Positions 21,544 through 33,356 are shown, counted from the first letter of the stretch. The stretch is 64,000 bases of DNA from Rhizomys pruinosus (GCA_009823505.1 VZQC01006876.1:874363-938362); one strand, 5' to 3'. The notes: generated by a model from the letters alone, not told the origin. Numbers and translations: made by a program.

Positions 21544-22689
21544 AATAGAAAAATTGCATTTTATCTATACATAAGTTACTATGCATTTATTTCAAATTAC
21601 ATTGCAAGAGAATATTTAACACCAAGGAATGATTGTGATCTAATATACCGTGTGATTCCACTCTCACTGCATTTTAAAGAACACATATATATATCAGGCA
21701 TGGATTTGCTTGTTCTATGCAGGTGCAGAAACTATCACATTTCTTCATTTTTCTAATTTGGACAAAAGCTGGCGAAGAACCCCATCTCTGTGGCTGAAAG
21801 GAAGTGCCATCTAAGGAACAGTTGGGGCTCTCACACACACATATGCATCTTTATTTAAATCATCTTCATACCCAGGGCTTATGTGGTACTAAAAAGAGCC
21901 AGCCTACCTGCCTTCAGGCCATGGGCATTATTTCGTGTGCCATTAATGCCTCAAAATATAACTTGATAAGGAAGAAGGTCGCAGTTCTGGGAGGAAGGTG
22001 AAAAGAGAGGTGGCTTCATATCAAGGCACTTCCCACAGATGTGGCTTTGGTGACTGTTCTCACGACAGTAAAAGTTGGAGTTCTCACCACAGGGTTTGTC
22101 CACTGCTGGGGCTGTCTTTGTGAGGGCCAAGCACAAATCTCTGATCCGTGGTGCACCTGCTGTCTCTCTACCTTCTCAGCCTCTCTTAGACATTTACTAT
22201 CTTATAAGACCATGCTACCCTTTATATTTCAGCTCCAGATTATCTTTCTGTTCCCCTTGCAGGGCAATTCTGATTTAATCCTATGATAAGCCTAACCTTC
22301 CAAAATAAAGACCTTGGTTTACTATTTCTTTCATGACCCAAATAAACTACTAGTTTCCATTCATCAAATCCAGTCTAAAAGCATCTACACAGAGAGGTGC
22401 TCTCCACACAGATTTGAGCTTAAATCTAAGAATTTACACACAAGTGATTCTTTGATTTTTTTGTTGTTTTCCCAAAGGTGTATGTGTGTGTGTGCATATG
22501 TGTGTGTGTGGGTGTGTGTGTCGAAATGGAAGGAGTAAAGTGAGAGAAATGAAGTTCACACACATAATACATAAATAAATGAATAAATGTAAACATGTTT
22601 TATTTTATAAGCTTATGTAACTATACATACACACATATGTAATTACAGAACATGAGATGATAATGTTTTCCTCAAGAACCATAGATCTA
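21544..22689. other. Unassigned DNA with a (GT)n tract
   Basis: About 1.1 kb. A GT-rich microsatellite lies at 22478-22522. Short overlapping frames at 21951-22286 show no known family. Confidence 0.4.
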
Positions 22690-23040
22690 ACAAAAAAATC
22701 TCAGTCCCAGGCATGAGAACCTATCTGTGGGTTATTGGTCAGGGTAGTACAAGTGATTTCCAAAGCATACTAGCTACTGCTGTTGCCCTTGGCTGTCTCC
22801 CAGAATTTGAAGGTAAGGCCCTATTGCCAATGAGGACACCACACAGTTCAGACACTAGACCTGGAGGAATCCACTCGAACCGACTTGGAAACTTTCTCCC
22901 CAAAGTTCAACCCTCCTAATATCTTATCCTAATAGTCTTACCCAGCTACAATTCCTTTGAACCAAAATAATGATTGTGCCAGCAAGATACCCCTAATGAG
23001 ATAGTAGCAGCTTTATCTTGAAGTTAATCAACAGTTATCT
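22690..23040 (+). mobile_element. L1 3' UTR fragment (Lx-like)
   Basis: 'cagaatttgaaggtaaggcc' and the following 'aatgattgtgccagcaagat' type stretch line up with the 5' part of the longer copy at 24340-25500. Confidence 0.5.
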
Positions 23041-23850
23041 AAGTGGATTCTTTTAAAGTTTTTCTTTGCTGGGGCTGAAGAGATGGCCTAGTGGTTAAGA
23101 GCGTGGACTGCTCTTGCAGAGGACCCGGGTTCGATCCCCAGCACCCACATGGCGGCCAAGAACCGTCTGAAACTCCAATTCCAGGAGAACTCCAGTTCCA
23201 GGGGAATCCAACACCCTCTTCTGACCTCTGCGGCATTGCACGACACAGGTGCACAGACCTACATGCAGACAGTACACTCATATAAATAAATAAATAAAAT
23301 AAAAATTAAAAAATTAAAAAAGTTTTTCTTTGCAAAGGTTTATTGTTTGGCCAGAATTTAACTATATTTGTCTATTATTTGGCCCAGTCCTTATGTTGTT
23401 GCGGTTCTCTCCCTATTGTATTGCTCCAAAATATAAATATATGTACCTATATAAATATATGTACCAGAATTATGTCATATATGTACCAGAATTATGCCAT
23501 CCTGGAATAAACTCTATGTTAACTCTGATATATGTTTAGGAGTTCACATTTTCCCTTTAATTTTATATTACCCTAAAATATGAATATATACCTTCCATCC
23601 ATATACATTAATTACCATGTCTGGAAGTAAGTGGTAAGCTAATTCTGGGGCTCCTTAAGGGATTCACATTATAACATCACAGTTGCTTTCAGATAGAAAG
23701 AAATATAACAATAACGCTGCTCAGCTTGCCTTTCAATTGGGGGATTTGGTACTAGCATCTACAAATGAGGGAAACCATTCCCCATCTGTTGTTTGGGGAC
23801 TGTGTTACTTCACTTAGCATAATGGCTTCGAGTTCCATAAAAGATCAGCA
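23041..23850 (-). mobile_element. L1 3' UTR and end of ORF2
   Basis: Antisense L1: 'ggtttattgtttggccagaa', 'ttcacattttccctttaatt', 'gggattcacattataacatc', then the ORF2 end 'tgtgttacttcacttagcat'. Matches 52088-52655 and 60000-60640 in order. Interrupted by a B2. Confidence 0.85.
23070..23318 (+). mobile_element. B2 SINE (17-bp duplication subfamily) with 15-bp TSD
   Basis: Full B2 nested in the antisense L1. Identical direct repeats aaagtttttctttgc lie at 23055-23069 and 23319-23333. Confidence 0.96.
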
Positions 23851-24012
23851 AGATGGCTCAGGGACTAAAAGCACCTGCCGCCAATCTTGTTCACTTGAAT
23901 TCAATCTCCAGAATTCATGTGGCGGAAGGAGACAACTGACTCCCACAGTTGTCCTCTGTGCACACCATGGCACACACACACATGTGCACAAACAGACATA
24001 CCCACCAAAAAA
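23845..24012 (+). mobile_element. Old B2/B3-type SINE
   Basis: 'gatcagcaagatggctcagg', 'attcaatctccagaattcat' and a CA-rich end 'ggcacacacacacatgtgc'. Family assignment within B2/B3 is uncertain. Confidence 0.65.
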
Positions 24013-24339
24013 ATTTAATCCCAAGGTGACAAAATCAAGGGTAATCTTGACTCAGGATGTGAGCATTGTTTACTTTTCTTGTCTTCATTTTAAGGTTTTT
24101 CTTTTCTCCTATAGATTTTCCAATCTTAATGCTAAGTATCAGGCATTATATTTAAGAAAATAAGACTTAGCAATAACTCTGACATAGATAAAATTCCACT
24201 GGAATATTGGTTCACAGTCACAAGTTCAAAATAACACTAAAGTCCTTTTGAAAAACAATATGAAAACTTACCACCATAGAAATTACATATATATATATAT
24301 ATATATATAGATGGGAGTTGCCTGATAACATGGGAGTGT
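24013..24339. other. Unassigned DNA with (TA)n
   Basis: An atatat tract near 24284-24310. Nothing else recognised. Confidence 0.4.
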
Positions 24340-25500
24340 TGGCCCTACTAGACACCACAGGCTTGCAAAGCAAAAGCTTAATTCCAGGAATGGACTCCCT
24401 CTTTTGAAGCTGCTGGCCAGGGGTCCCATAGACCTTGAAACAATACTTGCTCCTGCTCTTTGTTACCCACCAGAACTTCATGGTAAGACCCTAATGCTGA
24501 AGACACATGAACTATACATGAACTGTAAAATAAACAAACTGTAGAATAAATCCTGGTGCTGACCTCAAAGCCTCATTTCTCCTGTCTAGCCTTCTGGAAG
24601 GCACTGTACACACGACCTGAAGATAAAATTTAGCATGAATTTTACTCAGCTGTGAATCCTACAAGCTACAACAACAACTGTCCCCACAAGATCTGCCCAC
24701 CAGTGCCATAGTGGTACAAATATGATAGGAGTAACCAACTACTCTATACTTGGATTTAAGATCTGTTTCATAGAATGAGGCACATACCTGACATTGATAT
24801 CAGGTCTAAAGCTGAGATTAAATGGGCCACAGGCCATGAGAGAAAGCCTAACACTATTGTGCTAAGTAAATACAGCATTAAACTATTTCTAATGATACCA
24901 TTATATCCATAGATTAATGCAGATCAACTCTCAGCATCAAGCCTTCTTTATTCAGCAGATGGTTATTAACACCGAGAACCACAACTGGCCAATATGAAAA
25001 GAATAAGAAACTTCAGACTTTTTATGTCTAACTAGGACACCTATATCAAACTTCTGCCTCCAAAGACTGAGGGGATCATTGCAGGAGAGAGTGGGAAGAT
25101 TGTGAGAGCCAGAGGTGGTGGTCTGCCACAAAGAAACAGAGTTTTCCAGACACTTGGTCAGTTATTCATATGAACTCACAGCAATGGTGACAGCATGCAC
25201 AAGTCCCATGCAACCTCATACCAGATACAATCCCAGCATTAGAGCTGAGAAAGTGGCTAAGAAACCTCAAACCTACCTGAAGAACTATTAGCATCAGATG
25301 ACAGTTGGGAAGGAGAGATTCATTCTCTTTCAAGGATGGGATTCTCTTTGGGTTTACCAGCTCCAGTAGATGAACCTACACTGAAGGGCATTTGGGGGCA
25401 TAAATCTCAATCTATAGGCCTTTATATAGGTCTAGATATGAGAAGGGGGATTTAAATATGATCAAAAATATTGTACAACATTTGCAAAAATTCATTTTAA
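24340..25500 (+). mobile_element. Long L1 3' UTR (Lx-like)
   Basis: About 1.1 kb collinear with the rodent L1 3' UTR: 'ccaccagaacttcatggtaa', 'ccacaagatctgcccaccag', 'ccacaactggccaatatgaa', 'gttttccagacacttggtca', ending 'atatgatcaaaaatattgta'. Non-coding. Confidence 0.7.
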
Positions 25501-26711
25501 AAACGAATTTTGAAATTATTATTGTCCTTGTTCCTTCTTTCTGAACCAGAGACTCTTGTGACAACTCTCAGCAGCCCAACCAGCCAATAGGAAAGGAGAT
25601 AGTGATGATGCCAAACCAGCCAAGAAGTCCCATAGGGAGCCCATGAGGGCAAGAACCCCATACCAGCTCAAGGTCATTTTCCATTCTCCATATCCCATTT
25701 CCACCTTCTCTCCCCTTTTCATACTGTTTTTCCACCTGAGTACCCAGACAGACATTAAAATTCACATCTTTCCTTAAGAAATTTCCATCAGAAATCCATC
25801 ATTACCCTTGGCTCCATGGATGCATAAGAAGTTAGCTCGATAAAGAGAAAAGGGAGAGAGAAAACAGTGATAAACTGAAAGCATATACCAACACACATTG
25901 GGCTCATCTGATTCTGAATGCCTTGTATTCATTACGAAACACAAGGGTTATATGGTACACGTGCATTCGAGGTGTTCTTTCTCCTTTTCTCAAGTTGCCT
26001 TTAGTCATCCTGAAATCATGACTAGGTTTTTTTCGAAGAGAAAAACAACCACTCTGCAGCAAGATGAGCCAAGACATGAGCTAATAAGCTAGTTCCTGGC
26101 TCCAGGTCCTGCTTCCTGCCTGGGCTGTGCACGTCTTTGGTTTCAGAGCAGCCTCCAGTCACAGAGAAAGAAACCATCTGTGCATGGAAGACGTGGAGAC
26201 AACGAAATTGGGTCCGCATTCAGTTGATATGAAAAGTGTCTTTAGATTATCAGCTACAACCACGAAAGCAAAGTCTTCCACCTTTCTTCCCCCAAAGTCA
26301 CACTATTTCAAATCCAAATTAATTGACCGTGGTAACACTCAAGGCTACAACTTAATGAATTCAGTATTTATTGAGCACTGCTAAATGCCAAGCATTATAC
26401 TTATTTGTCTTTGTAATAATAAAGGTCTAAGTCAAGATAAGCAATGTAATGAGTGCTTGTTTGTTTCACTATGTGGATATTTCCCTACCCAGAATGTGAG
26501 CCTTTAGGGGGCAGGATCGTGGTCCAAAAAACTTTTTGACACTTAAAAGTCACTGTTGATACTAAGTAATTAATTAATTGGCAAGTCGATAAAGTAATCA
26601 ATTCACAACAAAAATGTTAGTTGACTCTGGCAAAAGTAATACATTTGTGTAACAGAAATATTTTAGCTTTGAGAGTTAGAGTCAAATTGAAGTTTATTTT
26701 CCCAGATTTTT
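25501..26711. other. Mostly unassigned; scraps of MIR/L2 type
   Basis: 26350-26400 (tatttattgagcactgctaaat) and 26495-26530 (gaatgtgagcctttaggggg) recall MIR/L2 3' ends. The 78-codon and 65-codon - frames at 25519-25765 overlap and share no family I know. Confidence 0.4.
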
Positions 26712-26719
26712 TAAAATTT

Positions 26720-26758
<39 letters not shown>

Positions 26759-26950
26759 TATGAATGTATTGTCTGCACCCGTGTCGTGCAATGCCACGGA
26801 GGCCAGAAGAGGGCGTTGGATTCCCCTGGAACTGGAGTTCTCCTGGAATTGGAGTTATAGACGGTTCTCAGCCGCCATGTGGGTGCTGGGGATCAAACAC
26901 AGGTCCTTTGCAAGAGCGGTCAGTGCTCTTAACCGCTAGGCCATCTCTAT
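26712..26950 (-). mobile_element. B2 SINE with (TTTA)n tail
   Basis: Reverse complement of B2 with the 17-bp duplication, seen as 'ctggaactggagttctcctg' followed by 'gaattggagtta'. The tail has become (ttta)n at 26719-26758. Confidence 0.94.
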
Positions 26951-27023
26951 GAACTTTTAAGAGGAGCCTAGTATGAGGCCTTTCAGCCATGGGAGCAAGC
27001 ACTCAAAGGGTAAAGTAGAATGC

Positions 27024-27028
<5 letters not shown>

Positions 27029-27074
<46 letters not shown>

Positions 27075-27195
27075 TTCTCTCTGGTCTCTCTCTCTCTGTC
27101 TCTCTCCTCTCTCTCTCTCTCCTCTCTCTCTCTCTCATCTCTCTCTCTGTCTCTCTCTCTCTCCTCTCTCTCTCCTCTCTCCTCTCATCTCTCTC
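27029..27195 (+). repeat. Long (CT)n microsatellite
   Basis: About 165 bases of tctctc with ctcc, ctgt and catc interruptions. Open frames across it encode only Ser/Leu runs and are artefacts. Confidence 0.97.
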
Positions 27196-27412
27196 TCACT
27201 GCCCCTCTGCTCTGAGATGTGATACTTTGTTCCTACTATCCTATGCCACCACTTACCACCTTGACTAGAGACAAACCAAATGGTAATTCCTGCCTGCTAT
27301 TGGATGTTAAACCTCCAAAACTTGGAACGAAATCAACTAGTCTTTACTTCATGAGAAAGTTGTTTTAGGTATTTCACTCTAGTAATACAAAGCTGACTAG
27401 TACAACTATCTT
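27196..27412 (+). mobile_element. MaLR-like LTR 3' end
   Basis: 'aactagtctttacttcatga', 'ggtatttcactctagtaata' and 'caaagctgactagtaca' resemble the end of MST/MLT-type LTRs. These often carry a ctctct stretch inside, which may have seeded the CT tract before it. Confidence 0.5.
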
Positions 27413-27969
27413 TAAAATGATGATAATGTTGCCTATTTCCTTGTGGTCTTATAAAGGTTAAGTTGCTTTGGGAACTTCCTGAAAGAGTAGTCAGAACATA
27501 CTATCTTCTCTATGTCTCCCAGTTTCATTGGAAGAAAGAAGTGAATTACTCCTGTTAAGAATTTCACCGCCCCCCCCAAATTATAAAGGCCTTTTGCCTA
27601 CAAGTGGTATATATGCAAGGAGAAAGGCAGTAAGTCCCTGTTGTTGAAGACCTGGTGTGAGCATGAAAAATGTTATGAGACGTCACTTGCTAGCATACAA
27701 TGGACCTCTGGAAATGTAGAGAGTTGTTACCAAAGGCCACTAAGCCAATAAAGCAAATATTGGGCTCCCTGAGACAAGCAAGACTCCTCCGTCCATATCA
27801 GCTACACCTCAACAGCCTTGAGATACTGTGCACAGGTCGCAGCCCAAGTGTCTATATTTATCCCAAATCTGTTTGGCTATTAGTTCTCTCCTTGAGGAAT
27901 AACTCACAACAGATGCCACACGCTTATGTCTCTAGTGGTTAGGAGATGTTATAAGCCACAATAAGGACT
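27413..27969. other. Unassigned DNA, possible MIR scrap
   Basis: 27415-27490 (gatgataatgttgcctattt, ttataaaggttaagtt) may be MIR. The rest appears to lead into the repeat at 27970. Confidence 0.35.
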
Positions 27970-28197
27970 TGACCCTTTATAGAGAAACCACCGTTTGCGG
28001 ATTAGCATACCATCCAAGCCATCTGTGTCTATGCCACAGCTTAGCTTGCCATAAATCATTGGTCCTGCTTAAATGCCTTTACATCCAATAGCTTGTGCTT
28101 CGTTAGTATGACTAAAAAAAGGGTATCACTGGGAAAGTGTCAATCCATGAAGGGAAACAAACCTGAACAGACTGGAGTCCAAAATGACAACTCCAAA
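27970..28197 (+). mobile_element. Unclassified repeat family, copy 1
   Basis: Parallels 49885-50095: shared blocks 'ggattagcataccatccaa', 'atctgtgtctat', 'tgtttaaatgcct' or close, and 'cctgaac(a/t)ga' followed by 'agtccaaaa(t/c)gaca'. The sequence continues to an A-rich stretch at 28510-28600, suggesting a retrotransposon 3' end. Confidence 0.7.
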
Positions 28198-28639
28198 GAA
28201 ATTAGACTGTTTTCTTCTCACCCACTTGTGCCCCTTTCCCAAAGCCCAGGGAACAAACTGCGGAAGAGGAGGCGTGGTAGATTGTAAGGGCTGTGGAGAG
28301 ATAGGGGTGAATCATGAGACTACAGGAATATAGTCTGGACTCCTGATTGATCAACATGCCTGTGCATACAAGCTTCTCCAACTGGACTATGGGAACCTTG
28401 GGTTGTTCAAAATTTGGACATAGATACTTGCAAAATGCACCAATTACCTAATTGTATGACATAATGAGTAACATCAATGTTATCTGCAAACAACTGTGTC
28501 ATTATATTGTAGAATCCCTTAAAAAATAAAAAAAATAAATAAAAAGAAAATAGAAAAGAAAAAAATATATATGAAAATAGAAAAGAATTTAAATAAAAAT
28601 AAAAGTTTTCTCTGGTTTGTCAAAAACAACAAACAAAAA
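28198..28639. other. Probable continuation of copy 1 and its A-rich tail
   Basis: Unrecognised 3' sequence ending in about 90 bases of A-rich DNA (28508-28600). Confidence 0.35.
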
Positions 28640-28840
28640 GAATTTCACTGTACATATCCTCCATCCATATTGCAAAAATTCTTAACTCTGAAAATAAATA
28701 GTAGTTTAGTTCTAGAACCTGTTAAGGGATTCACAATATAAGAGCACAGTTGTTTTCAGATCACAAGGAATATAACATTAATGTTGGATATGTATGCATA
28801 TTTTAGAGTAATATAAGATCAAAGGAATGTGGAAAAAAAC
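28640..28840. mobile_element. Inverted pair of L1 3' UTR pieces
   Basis: 28640-28775 is antisense L1 3' UTR ('gggattcacaatataagagc', 'ttcagatcacaaggaatata'). 28780-28835 is sense and from further downstream ('tatgcatattttagagtaat'; compare 38835-38890). This order suits 5' inversion by twin priming. Confidence 0.6.
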
Positions 28841-29499
28841 TAATTTGTCATGGCATTATGTCTAACCACAGTATTTATTTTATGGGAGTGCTTCTTAGTA
28901 TTTCTCATATAAGGCTGCTTGAGTTTTTGTCCAAGCCTTTTCTAAACTATTATAGAGGAGTTACAAGTATCAGGCTGGCGTAACAGCATTTCTGGATGTT
29001 TAATGACCATACTTGATGCCCATACAAATTTGGCAGAGGGTCTTAAGGGATAACTTTGTTCCTTGCCCTCAGAGGTCAACTAAATCCCAGGGGACTATGC
29101 ATGGGGGCATCTCTTGAAATGTCCTGCAAATGTGAGTCACCAGTCTTCCTGTGCAGGGAGGTCTTGGAGATCCACTAATGGGACTTCAGCCACTGTCCAG
29201 TCTATAAAAAGGAAAGTCCTCTTATGCTTCAAAAAGGGAAGCCTGGTCTAGCAAGACCTGACATTGTCCTCAAGTGGATGGAATTGGCGATTGAAAACCC
29301 AAAAGGAGCCAGGGGCTCCCTCCCCCGCCCCCACAAAACTCGAGTGACTCTTGAGGACCAAATCCTCAACTGACCTTGAGAAAACAAAAACCTTGGTTAA
29401 TCTGGGCTATGTGGCCTTAAACATCCAAAAGGAACGTATAACAAAAATATATAAAAAGTAAATCCTGAGAAATTGTATTTCAGGTATAAAGCTTGAGAC
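28841..29499. other. Unassigned DNA
   Basis: No family recognised and no sustained frame. Confidence 0.35.
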
Positions 29500-29965
29500 C
29501 TTATTAAAAAGACAAAAAGTAAAAACATAAAAGAGCACAGTTGTTTTGCCTGTCTTACTGGCAAGTGCAGCTACCCTGTGGCTGCCACTGCTTTTGCCAT
29601 CCTTCAAAGACATGAGACACAGATTTTCAAACTTCCAATATGGACTGAAGACTCATGTCTCTCCAAGAATCCTCCAAACCTTTAGTGCCAGATGGGAATT
29701 GCTGAGACATCCAACTTGTGGACTGAGCTACTACTGGGGTTTCAGCCTCTTCAGAATATAGACTGTCATTGTTGGACTACCCAGGCTGTATCATGGAGAC
29801 CAGTACAGGTGGATCAAGACAGGACGTGGTGCTTACTGGACTTCATTTGGTGACCATTGGAAGGGAAAATCCCATTGTGGAACACAAGGGCAGAACTGAT
29901 GGTGGTTTGGGCTTGCCAAGGAGGAGACTTCAAGCATAACATCTTTCAGCCTAATAAAGAAAAAA
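29500..29965 (+). mobile_element. Rodent interspersed repeat (name uncertain)
   Basis: 'gcagctaccctgtggctgcc', 'cttccaatatggactgaaga', 'gcagatgggaattgctgagac' or close, and 'gactgtcattgttggactac' match in order a repeat abundant in mouse DNA, ending near 'cctaataaagaaa'. I cannot say whether it belongs to an L1 or an LTR family. Confidence 0.5.
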
Positions 29966-29984
29966 ATCATAAGTTGAGGATGCT

Positions 29985-30262
29985 AAACCCTATAATATAT
30001 GTGGCATGCATATGTGCATATTTTGGAATGATGCATATTGGAAGGAATAACAACAACAACAGAGAGACTGTGTCAAAGAACTGACTGAAACGGTGAACTT
30101 CTGCTCGAAACAGTAAAGTTCCTCATCGAGAATTTTGAGAGAGACTGAGAAAAATATTTTTGGAAGAATGCATGAGCTCTAGTGGGGTGGGTGGCATGGG
30201 CTAGGTTTGATTTATAATTTTGTATGAAATGCACAAAGCTTTGATAAAAAATTGGCTTTGGG
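29985..30262 (+). mobile_element. L1 3' UTR end with G-rich tract
   Basis: 'gtgcatattttggaatgatg', 'aaactgctcg'-like block, 'gaatgcatgagctctagtgg' with ggggtgggtgg, then 'gtatgaaatgcac'. Parallels 38835-39100. Confidence 0.8.
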
Positions 30263-30274
30263 AAAAAAAGAATC

Positions 30275-30645
30275 TCAGTGTAAATACTTCTGAGCTGTCA
30301 ACCCCTAGGAACAAGGTTGTAACAGAATCTGTAAACAACAGAACATCTTTTTCTCACAGTTCAAGATCAAGCTACCAGCAGATCTTTGTGTCTGGTGAGA
30401 ACACCCTCTTGATTTCATAGAAGGTGACGTCTTACTGTCACCTCACATAGTGAGATAAGGATGCTCACTCAGATCTCTTTTCTAAAAGCAGCAATCCTAT
30501 CTTCTAATTCTATCTTCATGACTTCATTACTTCACAGATACTGTCCCATGTTGCACTTTGCATATTGAGGACTATACTACAACTTATGAATGGTGGTTGC
30601 ACCCTAACATTCACACCATTACAATAACCTAAGTTCCTAAATCAT
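30275..30645 (-). mobile_element. MaLR-like LTR remnant, antisense
   Basis: 'ttttctcacagttcaagatc', 'gtgtctggtgagaacaccct', 'tactgtcacctcacatagtg' and 'caccattacaataacc' are the reverse of the old LTR type at 19188-19730. Confidence 0.6.
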
Positions 30646-30709
30646 GGAGAAAAAAAGAGAAAAATCATGCTAGTCCCAGTTATCTGGGAGGGAAATAAAT
30701 ACCCCCCTT

Positions 30710-30768
30710 CCTTACAGTCAGATAGTTTGGTCACCCCCTCCTTACAGTCAGATAGTTTGGGTCTTTAT
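30710..30768. repeat. 30-bp tandem duplication
   Basis: cttacagtcagatagtttgg occurs at 30711 and 30741, with a shared ccccct lead-in: two units of 30 bp. Confidence 0.9.
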
Positions 30769-30779
30769 TATTGCAGGAA

Positions 30780-31169
30780 AAAAAAAACTAAATATAGTGG
30801 AATACAAAGACATTAAAATATCTGGGATTATTCATGTTTTATTAATGACAAACATCACCGTAGGTAGATTTTCAGCCTCTTCTGAAATGCTTCCAACCAT
30901 AAGGACAAGGCTGACCTGTTTGGGAAGTACTGCTAGCCCACCATGGTATCAGCTTGCTTGTCCTCAGAATACAGGTCCCCACCGGCATCATGGATAACCA
31001 ATCAGAATCCAGCCTCACCCCTCACTTTGATGGCTCCCCACAAGGGTCATTATATATGAATCCTTCCCTGCTGAATGATAGTTCTCTGGAACCCCCTCCC
31101 CCATCTGATAACAGCCCATGGATTTCCATTTATTTTATTGCATGCCCTCCCTCTTTATTTCAATGGCAA
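30780..31169. other. Unassigned DNA
   Basis: A 74-codon + frame (30954-31178) is Ser/Pro-rich but shows no family. An ccaatcag (NF-Y-like) word sits near 31000. Confidence 0.35.
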
Positions 31170-31445
31170 ATTCACTAATAGCAAGAACCATGTTTTGATA
31201 TATATTTGTGAGATTTTTGTGTTTTAATCAAATTTTGAAGATAATTTCTAAGCATGAAGCATCATGCTCTGCACTCTCAAAAACACATCTGGTCTTTAAT
31301 GGCTCATTTATAAGTTTTCCTACAAAATGATGTCCTCAAAGTTAAATATAAATCATAATAATCTCTGTATCCACAGTACCTGACTCATGGGTAAAACTCA
31401 GACAATATTCACTGATTTATAGATAAATGGATTTTAGTAACACTC
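31170..31445 (+). mobile_element. Possible L2 3' end
   Basis: 'agcaagaaccatgttttgat' and 'aatctctgtatccacagtac' then 'tgactcatgggtaaaactca' resemble the L2/MIR shared 3' region. Strongly diverged. Confidence 0.45.
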
Positions 31446-31506
31446 TGGCATCTACAGTAATGTCTTGTAGTTCTTGCTTCGATGCCTAATGATAATAGGT
31501 TGCCAA

Positions 31507-31559
31507 GGAGGGAAGCTTCTTTTTTTATTTATTTTTAAACTTTTGGAGGGAAGCTTCTT
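31507..31559. repeat. Perfect 15-bp direct repeat around a 23-bp T-rich insert
   Basis: ggagggaagcttctt at 31507-31521 and 31545-31559 flanks tttttatttatttttaaac plus tttt (31522-31544). It looks like a TSD around only the tail of a - strand retroposon. Confidence 0.85.
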
Positions 31560-32849
31560 ATCTTTGCCCTTTCAGCTATATTCAACAGAAGTTTGATAAA
31601 CTGATTTACACAAGAAATCTCTTATACTAGGGAATTTTAATGAATACTTTGGAAATTACTGAATCTAGACATTCAGAAGAAGCCATTAGAGCTGCATGGC
31701 TTACTCTCCGTGTTTCAGTTGTTTCTCCATGCGATAACTTTCAGTTGTCCAAGACTTGGACTAGCAAATGTGACGTCCAACAAAGAACATGTTCCAAAAT
31801 ATGTCTATCAAAAGGGCACAGGGCATATTTTGTTAGTTTAGCCTGACACAAATATCCATACTTCAATCGTTATGGCCAACGAGTTTGGCCACTTTACTGG
31901 ATATATCCAGTTCACATTTCTACCCCTGAAGCAATGGGAAAGAATTGAGAAAGTTCCCCATAAGTCCCAGAAAGAAAAGGTTTATATTGCATAAAGGAAA
32001 GAAAAAATTCTGAAACAAATAATAATCCCAAATATATTCATCACCATATCATAGCTGATAACTGCTCGTACATCCAGTCTGCCCAAAGCTTTTCCCAGGG
32101 TCTTGCTATTTCGATTTTTCTCTTCTCCATATACCTCTATTGTCATCCTGCATCTACCTTAAAGACTTTCTTCAGTGTTTCCCATCTCATTAGAGCTTCC
32201 CTGATTTATCTTAGTTTACCAGACAAGGCAAGAGGCCATCTCTGGATTTGGGCACTGCTTTGCCTCCTGTTTCTAGCCTATAATGCAGGCTACCTGGAGC
32301 AGGTCCCTGGAGATGCCACATAAGAGTACTCTGCTTTTAGGCGTGCTTTAATGACAGAAAAGAAATTCAAGTTGACCTTATTGACTGGCCCCCATCAACC
32401 TGTCAAGAAAGCACTTGGTAATTAATCAAGTGATTTATCTTTTAATTGAGATCAGGGTTATTCTCCAACTTCAAAAGACACAGTCTACTACAGCCACTGA
32501 AGAGATAGGCTCCTTGAACATAAAGGTCCCTAAGTTCCCGGTTTGCCAAATTCCTCCGTATTTGTTGAACATGATTGGTCTCTAGCAAAAGTAAAGCTCA
32601 AGTTTATAATTGAGAGGCTCAAAAGATGAGTCCTGGATATCGTTCAGTCCAAACTACACTCAAAGTTCTTAGACATGTCAGCCTGGATTTTGTATAAGAA
32701 TTTAACACTTTTTCCAGCCTGAATGTTCCCTGGTATCTGTGTCCCTCTGTTTTCTCTCTAGAGCTTTCTATGGTGTCTTTGACACTCCAAGGATTTCACT
32801 AATTGAGCTTTATAATTGGCCAGTCGTTTTTCCCCATCATTATCATGTT
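31560..32849. other. 1.3 kb of unassigned DNA
   Basis: No SINE, L1 or sustained coding signal recognised. Confidence 0.4.
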
Positions 32850-32955
32850 TCACAGTAATAAGAGATAAACATCACCATTTGTTCTGAATGGTGAGGAAAC
32901 AGAGATTCAGGGATTTTAGTTTACATTCTAGTCAAGTGGCACAGCATACCTCAAG
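32850..32955 (+). mobile_element. MIR SINE fragment
   Basis: 'ggtgaggaaacagagattca' and 'tctagtcaagtggcacagc' fit the MIR 3' half. Confidence 0.5.
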
Positions 32956-32961
32956 CCCAAC

Positions 32962-33155
32962 TGCTCCATCAGCCAAGCACTTGCTGTGCAGGGATTAGCA
33001 CCTGAACATGGATCTCCAGCACCCACACAAAAGCTGAACTTGGTAGCATGTGCCTGTAACTCTAGAGCTGGGGATGGGGAACTTGGAACTCTAGCCAGTC
33101 AATGAGTCTTTCAATGAAAGACCCTGGTTCAAAAAAATAAGGTAAAGAGCAGTAA
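32962..33155 (+). mobile_element. B3 SINE
   Basis: 'gctccatcagccaagcactt', 'ctccagcacccacacaaaag', 'tagcatgtgcctgtaactct' and 'aaagaccctggttcaaaaaa' give the B3 order. Confidence 0.75.
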
Positions 33156-33159
33156 AAGA

Positions 33160-33356
33160 CAGGCTAAAGAGACAGCTCAATGGTTAAGAACACTGGCTGC
33201 TCTTGCAAAGGATCCACATGGCAGCTAACAACCAGCCATAACTTCAGTTCCAGGGGATCTGATGCCCTCTTCTGACTTCCATGGGCATTGCATGACATGG
33301 GTGCACTTATACACATGCAGACAATACTCATACACATAAAGGAAAAATAATAAATA
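33160..33356 (+). mobile_element. B2 SINE abutting an L1 5' end
   Basis: 'ggctaaagagacagctcaat' to 'cacataaaggaaaaataat'. Its tail runs straight into the L1 monomers, so it may have inserted in, or truncated, the L1 5' UTR. Confidence 0.9.

Noticed and set aside
21951..22136. Cys-rich 61-codon frame that hints at a zinc finger
   Set aside because: The Cys and His spacing does not fit C2H2 or other common zinc-binding patterns.
25519..25765. Two overlapping hydrophobic frames on the - strand
   Set aside because: The pair occupy different frames of the same DNA and neither resembles a known membrane protein.
27020..27268. 82-codon Ser/Leu frame
   Set aside because: Direct translation of the CT microsatellite.
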